Source of the DNA: CAVRXZ01 sp963773035
GTDB lineage: Bacteria; Acidobacteriota; Vicinamibacteria; Vicinamibacterales; CAVVIG01
Reading direction: 5' to 3'
NCBI GenBank assembly: GCA_963773035.1
Contig: CAVYZX010000026.1
Location: 1 to 64,000, forward strand
DNA length: 64,000 nucleotides
A program made the position numbers and the translations under genes. Positions within the stretch are counted from its first letter, which is position 1. The number at the start of each line of letters is the position of its first letter. A model generated the notes under the pieces. That model saw nothing but the letters and a program-made list of their open reading frames with translations, had not been told where the DNA came from and searched no databases. Positions 7,688 through 15,667 of this stretch are shown here, piece after piece.

Positions 7688-9091
7688 ATGAACGCATATG
7701 GACGTCGCAGCTCAACGCTAGCGATTGTATTTTCTGTCCTCGCGATTAGCTCGGTCGCGCAGACACGCATTCCGGCTCCGAGCAATAAGTATTCGCCTGC
7801 CGAGGACGTTCAGCTAGGACGGGAGGCTGCGGCCCAAGCGGAACAGCAGCTGCCAATTCTCCGCGACGAACTGCTGACGAGCTACGTTCGTAATGTTGGT
7901 CGTCGGCTCGTCGACGTCATCCCATCTGAGCTGCGCCATCCTGAGTTCGATTACACGTTCAAGCTTGTCAACGTCCGCGAAATCAACGCCTTCGCGCTTC
8001 CGGGTGGACCGATGTACGTCAACCGGGGAATGATCGAAGCCGCAAAGAACGAAGGCGAGGTCGCCGGCGTCATGGCTCACGAACTGAGTCACATCATCCT
8101 CCGACACGGCACGGCGCAGGCGAGCAAGGCGACGAAATACGAAATCGGCGCAATCGCCGGACAGGTGCTCGGAGCGATCATCGGCGGCAATGTCGGATCG
8201 ATTGTCGCGCAAGGATCCCAGTTCGGATTGGGTGCTGCCTTCATGCGGTTTGGCCGGGAATACGAACGTCAAGCGGACATCGAAGGCGCGCAGATCATGG
8301 CACATGCCGGCTACGACCCGCGTGACATGGCGAACATGTTCAAGACGATCGAGACGCAAGGTGGCGGATCAGGGTTGCCAGAGTGGCTCAGCGATCACCC
8401 CGATCCCGGAAACCGCTACGAGTACATCTCGCGGGAAGCGGAGACGCTGCGCGTCACCGATCCGGTTCGCGATACTCGCGGATTCGAGCAGGCTCAGGCC
8501 AGGCTGAAAGAAATGTCACCCGCGCCGACGACGGCCGAAGCGGTTCGGAACGCCGAGAATCGTCCGCGCGAGACCTCCGGCACGACGACGCTTGGCCGCG
8601 TCGAGCCACCCTCGAACCGGTTCGTCACGTACCGTGCAGGAACCCTTTTTCAGGTTAGCGTTCCTGATAACTGGCGGCAGCTGCCCGGTTCGCGGAGCGT
8701 CACGTTCGCGCCTCAAGGAGGCTACGCGACATCCGATCGCCAGAGCGTCTTTACACACGGTGTCGAGGCCGGAGAGGCGCCAGCTGGCGCACGCGATCTG
8801 CAGAGCGCGACAGAGGCGCTTCTTGCCTCGCTTGCGCAAGCGAATCCCGGTTTGCAGCGATCATCGAACCCCGAGGCCACCAACGTCGGCGATCGGCGCG
8901 GAACTCGGGTCGAGCTCTCGAACCGATCCGAGGTGAGCGGTCAACCCGAGCGTATCAACCTCTACACGACACTGCTGCCGGACGGCCACCTTTTCTACGT
9001 CGTCGCAGTCGCGCCGCAAGACGACTTCAGCGAATACCAGCGGACGTTTTCAAAGATTGTCACCTCGTTGAAGTTGGCGAACCATCGATGA
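7688..9091 (+). CDS. M48 family zinc metalloprotease, secreted
   Basis: The 467-residue protein starts with a signal peptide (MNAYGRRSSTLAIVFSVLAI...SSVAQ). The zinc site is HELSH at 131-135 with the third ligand Glu193 in EYERQAD, as in M48/BepA-like periplasmic proteases. The motif INAFALPGGPMYVNRGM precedes the active site, as expected. The C-terminal 150 residues form an extra domain (from about FVTYRAGTLFQVSVPDNWRQ) seen in M48 proteins of acidobacteria. The family degrades misfolded outer-membrane proteins; that role here is inferred. An alternative TTG start at 7664 adds eight residues. Confidence 0.88.
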   Translation: MNAYGRRSSTLAIVFSVLAISSVAQTRIPAPSNKYSPAEDVQLGREAAAQAEQQLPILRDELLTSYVRNVGRRLVDVIPSELRHPEFDYTFKLVNVREINAFALPGGPMYVNRGMIEAAKNEGEVAGVMAHELSHIILRHGTAQASKATKYEIGAIAGQVLGAIIGGNVGSIVAQGSQFGLGAAFMRFGREYERQADIEGAQIMAHAGYDPRDMANMFKTIETQGGGSGLPEWLSDHPDPGNRYEYISREAETLRVTDPVRDTRGFEQAQARLKEMSPAPTTAEAVRNAENRPRETSGTTTLGRVEPPSNRFVTYRAGTLFQVSVPDNWRQLPGSRSVTFAPQGGYATSDRQSVFTHGVEAGEAPAGARDLQSATEALLASLAQANPGLQRSSNPEATNVGDRRGTRVELSNRSEVSGQPERINLYTTLLPDGHLFYVVAVAPQDDFSEYQRTFSKIVTSLKLANHR

Positions 9092-9261
9092 TGTTTGCGA
9101 GGTTTGTTTTGGCGACCCAAGCAGTGGGTGGCGCGGTCCTCTGACTACAACCGGAACCTGCTCTTGAAGGCGCAGGCCCCGCATCCACTCCGGCTCGGCC
9201 ACATCCCGAAAGCGCCGCGCGTGGCAGAGCCACACCATCGATGAATCGCAGGTGACGAATC

Positions 9262-10347
9262 ATGTTCGCCAATTTTGAAATGGCGCTGTCGTGGTCAGAC
9301 CTCGTGAAGCGGACCGCTCAGGAAGCCGTGAGCGATGATGCACAGGGACTGGCGTCGCAACTCGCGTATTACTTCTTTCTCGCACTCTTTCCTGCGCTGT
9401 TGTGCCTGCTCGCCATCGCCAGCTTCTTCCCGCTTCAGAACGTATCCGACGATATGGTCCGGCTGCTTGGGCCCTTCGCCCCACGCGAGATGCTCGAGCT
9501 CATCCGCCAGGAAATGGCCAAGATTGCCGAAGGCCAGCACGGCGGGTTGGTGACCGTCGGGCTGCTCGGTGCACTCTGGAGCAGTTCTTCGGCGATGGTA
9601 GCGGTGATCGGAGCAATGAACCGCGCGTATGACATCGAAGAACGCCGGGCATGGTGGCGAGTGCGGCTGACGGCGATCGGGCTGACGATCGCGCTCTCGT
9701 TGCTGATGATCGTCGCCTTCACGCTCATCGTCGCCGGGCCCCAGATCGCAGATTTCACTGCGCGTCATCTGGCCTTCGGTTCAGTGTTCGTCTGGACGTG
9801 GAAGATCATTCAATGGCCGATCGCGTTTGCCCTGGTTGCCGTCGGGATTGGCTTGATCTACTACGTCGCACCGGACGCGGAGCAGTTCTGGGTCTGGATT
9901 ACTCCGGGTTCGCTCGTCGCGACGTTGTTGTGGTTGATCGGATCGCTGGCATTTCGGTTCTACGCCGTCAACTTTGGTAACTATGAGGCGACGTACGGAG
10001 CGCTCGGTGGTGTCATCCTGTTGTTGCTGTGGTTCTATCTTTCCGGCCTCGTCATCGTGATCGGAGCGGAGATGAATGCGGAGATCGAGCACGCGTCGCC
10101 GTGGGGCAAGGCGTCTGGGGAGAACGTGCCGGGCCAGCGAAAGAAGATCGGCGCCGCTGCCGCCCGCGCCTACGACCAAGGCACATCGAGAGTCCGGTCG
10201 CTCGATCGGGAGCGTGCGCCCATTAGTCCTGTGGGCTTGTACTACCCAGGCTGGGTCGCTCGCTGCTCATTGTGTCGGTGGCTTCCTTCTCGAAGACGCA
10301 GGCCACGCGATCGCTCCGACGACACACCGGGTGTACCTCAACGATAG
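9262..10347 (+). CDS. YihY/BrkB family inner-membrane protein
   Basis: The 361-residue protein has the six-helix pattern and signature blocks of the YihY/virulence factor BrkB family: ASQLAYYFFLALFPALLCLL, LLGALWSSSSAMVAV, MNRAYDIEERR and WFYLSGLVIVIGAEMNAEIE. The function of the family is unresolved. The last 50 residues (after about TSRVRSLDRERAP) are Arg-rich and unlike the family, so the natural stop may lie a little earlier in another frame. It heads a co-directional set with three small envelope proteins (10415-11420) that resemble the ElaB/YqjD, holin and DUF3618 genes often found together. Confidence 0.88.
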   Translation: MFANFEMALSWSDLVKRTAQEAVSDDAQGLASQLAYYFFLALFPALLCLLAIASFFPLQNVSDDMVRLLGPFAPREMLELIRQEMAKIAEGQHGGLVTVGLLGALWSSSSAMVAVIGAMNRAYDIEERRAWWRVRLTAIGLTIALSLLMIVAFTLIVAGPQIADFTARHLAFGSVFVWTWKIIQWPIAFALVAVGIGLIYYVAPDAEQFWVWITPGSLVATLLWLIGSLAFRFYAVNFGNYEATYGALGGVILLLLWFYLSGLVIVIGAEMNAEIEHASPWGKASGENVPGQRKKIGAAAARAYDQGTSRVRSLDRERAPISPVGLYYPGWVARCSLCRWLPSRRRRPRDRSDDTPGVPQR

Positions 10348-10414
10348 GAGATCGCGCCGCCATTGGCATCTGCAATGCACTGATCGAAGCAGATTGGGAG
10401 GAAGGGTGACGCGT

Positions 10415-10822
10415 ATGCCAAACAAGAGTGGATCCCCAGGAGATGTCGCGACCGATACCTTCGAAAGCGTTCGTGACGACTTCTCGACACGGGCTGGCGA
10501 GGTGAAATCGAAAGTTTCCGATATGGCGCGGACGGCTGCGGACAGCATCGACCAGACTCGGTCCGCGGCGGCCCGGGGCCTCGATACGGCCGCATCTGCC
10601 ATACACGATCAGGCGAACCGACTGCCCGGCGGCGACCGGGTGAGCGGATTAGCGCACTCGGCGGCCGACGGACTCAGCAGCACCGCCGACTACGTCCGCA
10701 GGAATGACCTCAATCGCGTGCGAGGCGATGTGGAAGCGCTTGTGAAAAACAATCCTGGGCCGGCGCTGCTTGCCGCTGCAGCCGTCGGTTTCCTCATCGG
10801 ACGCGCCATCGCGCGCGATTGA
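10415..10822 (+). CDS. ElaB/YqjD/DUF883-like membrane-anchored protein
   Basis: The 135-residue protein is a long amphipathic, Ala/Ser-rich helix (about 20-105) followed by a single C-terminal hydrophobic anchor, PALLAAAAVGFLIGRAIARD, the typical tail of ElaB/YqjD-type stress proteins that tether to the inner membrane. ATG 10415 follows GGGAGGAAGG. The next small gene begins within a few bases of its stop. The role is inferred from the architecture and the neighbours. Confidence 0.7.
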   Translation: MPNKSGSPGDVATDTFESVRDDFSTRAGEVKSKVSDMARTAADSIDQTRSAAARGLDTAASAIHDQANRLPGGDRVSGLAHSAADGLSSTADYVRRNDLNRVRGDVEALVKNNPGPALLAAAAVGFLIGRAIARD

Positions 10823-10839
10823 AGGCACGGGAGTCCAGG

Positions 10840-11028
10840 GTGAGCCAAGATCGGTCGTTGTCCGAGGTGTTTCAAGACATCGTTCGCAACGTCAAGGTGC
10901 TCACGCTGTCGGCCATCGGGCTGCTCATCATCGGAATCCGCCGACTCAGAGAGTTGCATCCGACTCCCGAACGAACGGTCCAGACGATCAAGGAGAACGT
11001 GGCATGGGTCCGACAGTCGAGCAAATAG
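10840..11028 (+). CDS. Holin-family (YqjE-like) protein, apparently shortened by internal deletion
   Basis: A GTG at 10840 gives 62 residues. The N-terminus (DRSLSEVFQDIVRNV) matches the start and the C-terminus (HPTPERTVQTIKENVAWVRQ) matches the end of the phage-holin/YqjE-like family that accompanies DUF3618 genes. Normal members have a central amphipathic region and two membrane helices and are about twice as long. Here a single hydrophobic segment (LTLSAIGLLIIGI) remains, so roughly 50-60 residues are missing in frame. It overlaps the DUF3618 start by 25 bases. It may be non-functional. Confidence 0.5.
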   Translation: MSQDRSLSEVFQDIVRNVKVLTLSAIGLLIIGIRRLRELHPTPERTVQTIKENVAWVRQSSK

Positions 11029-11420
11029 AGGGGCAGATCGACCGCACGCGCGACCGGCTTGCCTCGAATCTCGATGAATTCGAGCGACGCTTCGACGCCG
11101 CCACTGACTGGCGTGAGTATGTTCGGGCAAGACCCTTCATATTCCTCGGTGCGGCGGTTGCCGGCGGCGCTGTCGCCGCGCTGGTCTTTGGAAAACCGCG
11201 TCCAAACGGCGCGTACCGCTCGCCGAACCGGCCGTCGAGTGAGGCGATGTCGGGATCCGAGGTCGCTGCCCGGCTCAATTCCCCGGCGGCACAAGCGGGT
11301 CAGGTTTGGAACAACCTCAAGTTTGCCGGCGTCAGCCTTGCTGCAGCGCGGCTGAAGCAATATATCGATTCATTGCTGCCGGGATTCGATGAGCACTATC
11401 AGCGGGCCGAACGAAGCTAG
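11004..11420 (+). CDS. DUF3618 domain-containing membrane protein
   Basis: The 138-residue protein begins with the DUF3618 signature EQIEGQIDRTRDRLASNLDE, followed by a predicted membrane segment (PFIFLGAAVAGGAVAALVF, about 45-63) and a Ser/Pro-rich linker. ATG 11004 has AAGGAGAA upstream. It is the last gene of the YihY-ElaB-holin-like group. The family has no established biochemical role; linkage suggests an envelope-associated function. Confidence 0.75.
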   Translation: MGPTVEQIEGQIDRTRDRLASNLDEFERRFDAATDWREYVRARPFIFLGAAVAGGAVAALVFGKPRPNGAYRSPNRPSSEAMSGSEVAARLNSPAAQAGQVWNNLKFAGVSLAAARLKQYIDSLLPGFDEHYQRAERS

Positions 11421-11542
11421 TGGACGCGCCACACTGAAAACTCTTCGGGGCGGGCAAGCAGTCCGAGCTTCGAATCTCACGGGCGGGCGGCAGAGCGCTC
11501 GAAAGGATGGTGCCGATCGCTGACCCCTGCGACAATGCCGTC

Positions 11543-12735
11543 ATGGAATCTACTGTGCCGGGAGTTGAGGTCGTTCACGCCATACGATCACTGACACCAC
11601 AAATCCGCGCGGAATGCGCAGGCATCGACAAGACGCGCGCGGTGCCCGCGTCAGTCATCGACGCGCTCCGCAATGCCGGCGTGTTTCGCATGCTCGCCCC
11701 TCGCGAGATTGGCGGCGCCGAAACCGGCCCACTGGCTTTCTTCGACGTCGTCGAAGCGGCGGCGTGTGCCGACGGATCGGTCGGCTGGGTCGTCATGATC
11801 GGCGGCTGCTACGCGACGTTCGGCGGTCTTCTCCCGAAGGAAGGCGCGGCGGAAGTCTTCGGCGATCCGTCGACGATCAGCGCCGGCGCGTTCCGGCCCG
11901 AGGGCGCGGCCGCTGAAGTCGACGGCGGCTACCGTGTCAGCGGACGGTGGTCGCTCGGCAGCGGCTCGAGCCACGCGAACTGGTTCATCGCCGGCTGTGT
12001 CGTGATGCGCGACGGCAAGCCGGTCAAGACTCCGAGCGGCGCACCGCTGATGCGCGAAGTCTTCGTGCCTGCGTCGGCCGTGCATATCGTCGACACCTGG
12101 GATTCGACGGGACTTCGAGGCACCGCGAGCCACGACTACACGCGTGGACGACGTGTTCGTGCCCTCGTCGCGGACGCTGTGGTTCCAGGATCCCCCGGTC
12201 TGCGGCCGCAGTCTCTATCGCATGCCGCCGATCGCGATGTTCGCCACCTTCATCAGCGCGGTGCCGCTCGGCATCGCGCGACACGCGATCGACGCGTTCG
12301 TCGCACTGGCGCGCTCGAAGAGCGCCGGCGATGGCGGCCGGGGTCGTCGCGGAACGTCCGGTCGCGCAGGTGACGGTCGGTCGCGCACACGCGCTCGTGT
12401 CCGGTGGACGCGCCTACGTCAGAGGTGCCCTCGAGGATCTGTGGGCACGCGTTGACGGAGGTCATGCGCCGACGGTCGCGGACCGAGGAGCGCTCTGGAC
12501 CGCCGCCACACACGCGGCCCACAGTTCGCTCGAAGCGATTCAACTTCTCTACGGCGCCGCGGGCGCCGACGCCGTCTACGCCGCATGCGCGCTCGACCGC
12601 TGCCTTCGCGACGCGCGAACCGCCGTTCAACACGTCGTCCTGCAGCAGAATAACTACGAGCACGCGGGACGGTTGCTCCTCGGTGGAGCCGAGCCGCCCC
12701 GTGTCTGGATGCTTGACTACCGCGGAGAAGGCTGA
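11543..12735 (+). pseudogene. Acyl-CoA dehydrogenase family protein, two frameshifts
   Basis: The N-terminal half (frame of ATG 11543) has the acyl-CoA dehydrogenase/flavin monooxygenase fold: FRMLAPREIGGAE, VVEAAACADGSVGWVVMIGG and VSGRWSLGSGSSHANWFIAG. Near 12143 one extra base shifts the frame; the homologous text continues as VDDVFVPSSRTLWFQDPP and IARHAIDAFVALARS. A second shift near 12330 leads to VAERPVAQVTVGRAHAL and the C-terminus ending at 12735. Without these shifts it would be about 395 residues, the normal family length. The subgroup resembles HsaA/DszC-type FAD proteins. Whether the shifts are real or assembly errors cannot be told here. Confidence 0.7.
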
Positions 12736-12787
12736 ACCGCGCTGGCGGCGACGCCGTGACAGCGGGCTCACTATAGATGACAAGCAG

Positions 12788-13186
12788 TCAGCGAACGACC
12801 ACCGTCCCTACCATCCCCGGGTGAATCGCGCAGTGGTACGGAAATGTTCCGGCGTTCTGGAACGCAAATGAGAATTGACCACCTGGTGCGACGATTCCCG
12901 AGTCCCACCCAGCCGCATTCGACGTCGAGGTATGGGAAGTGGAATCGGTGTTCATCCATGTCACCGTCGTGCCTACGGCAATGTCCAGTTCGCCGGGCAC
13001 GTAGGCTCTATTCCCGAGCGATTCGGCGCCAACCGGAATCGTGACGGACGAAGACGGCACGCCTGTCGTCGGCGTGGGTGATGGCGTCGGTGACGATGGC
13101 GTGGGAGATGATGATGGATAGTCGCCTCCGCAGGCGATCGCGAACATCAAGGTTGCCGATATGGCAGCGAGACGAATTGACAACAT
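12788..13186 (-). CDS. Cupredoxin (plastocyanin-like) lipoprotein
   Basis: The 132-residue protein has a lipoprotein signal (lipobox FAIAC, Cys19), a Ser/Thr/Pro linker (about 24-47) and one cupredoxin domain. Copper ligands are His85, Cys119, His122 and Met125 (HCAIHPGM), the type 1 set. It is probably a periplasmic, membrane-tethered electron carrier. ATG 13186 follows GGAGG. About 50-75 bases upstream, on the same strand, is the conserved GGAATATTCGAGG element shared with other genes of this region. Confidence 0.88.
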   Translation of the reverse strand: MLSIRLAAISATLMFAIACGGDYPSSSPTPSSPTPSPTPTTGVPSSSVTIPVGAESLGNRAYVPGELDIAVGTTVTWMNTDSTSHTSTSNAAGWDSGIVAPGGQFSFAFQNAGTFPYHCAIHPGMVGTVVVR

Positions 13187-13232
13187 CTGATCCTCCGAGC
13201 ATGAAAGTAAGTGAAGCCGCGTTACACAATCA

Positions 13233-13261
13233 CCAAATCCCCTGGCGGCCTCGAATATTCC
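13233..13261 (-). promoter_or_regulatory. GGAATAT motif (copy a), candidate ECF promoter of the cupredoxin gene
   Basis: On the minus strand this reads GGAATATTCGAGG, CC, GCC, A, GG, G, GATTTGG. It shares GGAATAT, CGAG, GCC, GG and GATT, at identical spacing, with copies at 15563-15591 and 18908-18936. GGAATA fits an ECF -35 box; GATT sits 16 bases later at the -10 position. Confidence 0.45.
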
Positions 13262-13295
13262 GTCGTGAAGACCAGCCCAACAGCCAGCGGGCACT

Positions 13296-13323
13296 GGAAT
13301 ATTTCGCAGGCTCATCGTGTTTG
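13296..13323 (+). promoter_or_regulatory. GGAATATT motif, candidate promoter of FMN reductase gene 1
   Basis: GGAATATTTCGCAGGC begins 35 bases before ATG 13331, and CGTGTT lies at the -10 position (13316). The same block precedes the paralogous reductase at 19589. A start site here would give an almost leaderless message. Confidence 0.4.
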
Positions 13324-13330
13324 CGCCTTC

Positions 13331-13885
13331 ATGCATCACAAAGGCAACGTCCGCATCCTTGCGATTTCAGGGAGCCTTCGGCGGGCATCTTCGAACAGTG
13401 CGCTGGTCGGAGCTGTCGCACGTCTCGCTCCAGACACAGTGGAGGTGTTCATCTACCGAGAGCTTGAGGCGCTTCCACCCTTTAATCCGGACTTCGACGA
13501 AGACAACGCGCCTGCGGCCGTCGCCCGATTTCGAGCAGCGCTGCAAGCGTGCGACGCGGTCTTGATATCAAGTCCGGAGTACGCTCACGGGGTACCTGGG
13601 GTCCTGAAGAACGCACTCGACTGGGTAGTCGGCAGTGGTGAATTGGTTGACAAGCCGATCGCCCTGATCAACACGTCCCCCCGCGCAACGCACGCACAAG
13701 CCTCCCTGGCCGAGACGCTCACGGTCATGTCGGCCCACGTAATAACCCAAGCCTCGATTAGTGTTTCGGTTGAAGGCAGATCGCTCGATGCCATCGGCAT
13801 CGCCGCGGACGCCGAGCGTTCAACTGCGCTGAGGTCTGCGATCGAAGCTCTCGTTTTTGCCGCGCGCCGTACATCCGCCGCTTAG
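13331..13885 (+). CDS. NADPH-dependent FMN reductase (paralogue 1)
   Basis: The 184-residue flavodoxin-like protein carries the FMN phosphate loop GSLRRASSNSAL near the N-terminus and the family signature SPEYAHGVPGVLKNALDW. Such proteins reduce FMN, quinones, azo dyes or metals using NADPH. ATG 13331 aligns exactly with the start of the paralogue at 19624 (both 184 residues), and similarity extends into the upstream DNA, so the pair arose by duplication including the leader. No Shine-Dalgarno sequence is evident, consistent with a leaderless message from the upstream motif. Confidence 0.88.
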   Translation: MHHKGNVRILAISGSLRRASSNSALVGAVARLAPDTVEVFIYRELEALPPFNPDFDEDNAPAAVARFRAALQACDAVLISSPEYAHGVPGVLKNALDWVVGSGELVDKPIALINTSPRATHAQASLAETLTVMSAHVITQASISVSVEGRSLDAIGIAADAERSTALRSAIEALVFAARRTSAA

Positions 13886-13954
13886 GCGTTCTCCTTCATC
13901 TCCAGACACCCCGTGCGCGCGAACCATGTCGGCGTTTCGCTGTGATGCTCGCGC

Positions 13955-15451
13955 CTACGGCAGCCCCTGGTTGTTGCCGACGAGCTGCTGCGGGACGAAT
14001 CTCGAACCGTGCAGGTCGTCGTCGTCGAAGGCGAACACGAAGAACGTGTTTGGGTTGTCGATGCCAGAGGGATGATGCGTGTCGGTGATGGCGGGTGCGA
14101 AGTCGTTGTCGTTGCTCACATACAACGTGTGCTTGACGACGCCGCCGATCACGACATCCTCTCCGAACGCCATGCCCTCCAGCTTGGCAGGAATGTCAGC
14201 CGCGCTCATGCGGACGGGTGCCGCGGCCAGGACACTCACGATGTCGAGAAACAGCGACTTCGAGACAGTGCACGATGCGAGGACCGTTCGATCAGTGATT
14301 GCGCTGACGTCAACGGCGTTGTCGAGGTTGATCTTATAGAGGCGCTTGAACGAGGCCAGAGAGTCGTCCCCGAGTCCCGCATCATCCCGTTCGGCCACCA
14401 GGAACTCGTGGTCGTTCAGCGCGAGAATTTCGCTGGCGGTGCCGTACCGGGGTTGGTCAACGGTCCCGATGTTGTCGAACTGATAGCCATACTCGTGAGA
14501 CACGACGCCCGTCTCGATGTCGATGGTCACGATTCGCGTCGTAGAGCCGTTGGTGCCGCCATCTTGGAGGAGGGGACTCTGCAGGATGCCGACGAGCGTG
14601 CGGCCCTCGGGTGTGATGGCCAGTCCCTCCATGCCCTTGTTCGGGACCCTGCCGGACGTGTTTCCATTAATCTCGTTCTGGCTCATCGAGCTCACGTTGC
14701 GGATGGCGAAGATATCGGGCAACGTGAAAAAAGCGATGCGCTTCCCGGTGCGGCGGTTGAACCGATAGACGTTGGGGCCGTACTCGTCTGAAATGAAGAC
14801 ACTCACGCCATCCTTAGCCACGCGGATGCTCTCCGGATCGAAACGCCCGTTGGCCACATTCGCCGAGAACTGCGTCATGTCGAAACCGTCGGAACGGCCG
14901 GTCAGGTAGTGCGTGTGTGCGATCGCGTTCAGCGCCGGAGCGCCAGGCGGCAAAACACCACAACCCACGCCGTAGGAACCGCCGGGACCGTACATCAACG
15001 GCGACGGGCTCGAAAGCAGCGTGGTGTCGAGCAGCTCCGGGGTGAGCGTGAAGGGGAGCGTTGCACCGGACGGACTCGGCGCGAGGGTCAGGCGGAAGGT
15101 CTGGAAGCGATTGATGTACGAGGTCGTGTCGTCAACGCAGGCGTTATGGGGATCTGCGTTCGGTCCACGATCGGGGATCGCGAGGAAAGTATTCCCACCT
15201 GCGTGGGCAAGACCGGAGCCAACCCCTCCGAGGCGATTGCCCGGCACGCCGCTTTCCAGGGGGCCGGCCGTCTCGGCCGCCATGTCATCGGTCGCGCCGC
15301 TGATGTGGCCAACCGCAATCAGAACCGGCCCTGCTCCGGCGTGGCGGGTGGTGGGGAGACATGACGCCAGCAGGGACGCCATCCTGACGATGAATGGTGG
15401 ATGCAACAAAATCCATCCGATCAAACCCGCTCCGACAATCGTCATCCGCAT
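13955..15451 (-). CDS. Esterase-like activity of phytase family protein, secreted
   Basis: The 498-residue protein has an N-terminal hydrophobic signal (TIVGAGLIGWILLHPPFIV) and the beta-propeller phytase-like family blocks: AIPDRGPNADP, PESIRVAKDGVSVFISDEYG, NKGMEGLAITPEGRTLVGI and LKRLYKINL-type segments. These secreted proteins are named for a phytase-like domain; the substrate is often unknown. ATG 15451 follows GTGGAGG. An open frame joins it to the upstream regulator without a stop, but this is caused by a one-base shift near 15694; the phytase-like gene has its own ribosome site and a candidate promoter at 15563-15591. Confidence 0.85.
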   Translation of the reverse strand: MRMTIVGAGLIGWILLHPPFIVRMASLLASCLPTTRHAGAGPVLIAVGHISGATDDMAAETAGPLESGVPGNRLGGVGSGLAHAGGNTFLAIPDRGPNADPHNACVDDTTSYINRFQTFRLTLAPSPSGATLPFTLTPELLDTTLLSSPSPLMYGPGGSYGVGCGVLPPGAPALNAIAHTHYLTGRSDGFDMTQFSANVANGRFDPESIRVAKDGVSVFISDEYGPNVYRFNRRTGKRIAFFTLPDIFAIRNVSSMSQNEINGNTSGRVPNKGMEGLAITPEGRTLVGILQSPLLQDGGTNGSTTRIVTIDIETGVVSHEYGYQFDNIGTVDQPRYGTASEILALNDHEFLVAERDDAGLGDDSLASFKRLYKINLDNAVDVSAITDRTVLASCTVSKSLFLDIVSVLAAAPVRMSAADIPAKLEGMAFGEDVVIGGVVKHTLYVSNDNDFAPAITDTHHPSGIDNPNTFFVFAFDDDDLHGSRFVPQQLVGNNQGLP

Positions 15452-15562
15452 GCGGCCTCCACAGATCGAATTGGTCGCATGGGGACGACCCAGGCAATCG
15501 CGGAACATCAAACTGTCCCTCCAAGAACGCGACGCCGTGAATTCGTTCGATTCTCCAATATG

Positions 15563-15591
15563 CCCAATCGCCGGGCTTCCTCGAATATTCC
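15563..15591 (-). promoter_or_regulatory. GGAATAT motif (copy b), candidate promoter of the phytase-like gene
   Basis: On the minus strand this reads GGAATATTCGAGG, AA, GCC, C, GG, C, GATTGGG. It is nearly identical to copy a, including the spacer bases. It lies about 110 bases before ATG 15451, between the real end of the upstream regulator (15668) and the phytase-like gene. Confidence 0.45.
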
Positions 15592-15667
15592 AGGATGAGC
15601 GGAACGCGGAGGATCGTGTTCGCGGGAATGTTTCTCGAGGGAGGCACGACGCGCGCGGCACGCACGC

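Noticed and set aside
9092..9261. Intergenic stretch between the M48 protease and YihY genes
   Set aside because: Small open frames on the minus strand show no homology; the repeated CATCGATGA words are too short to interpret.
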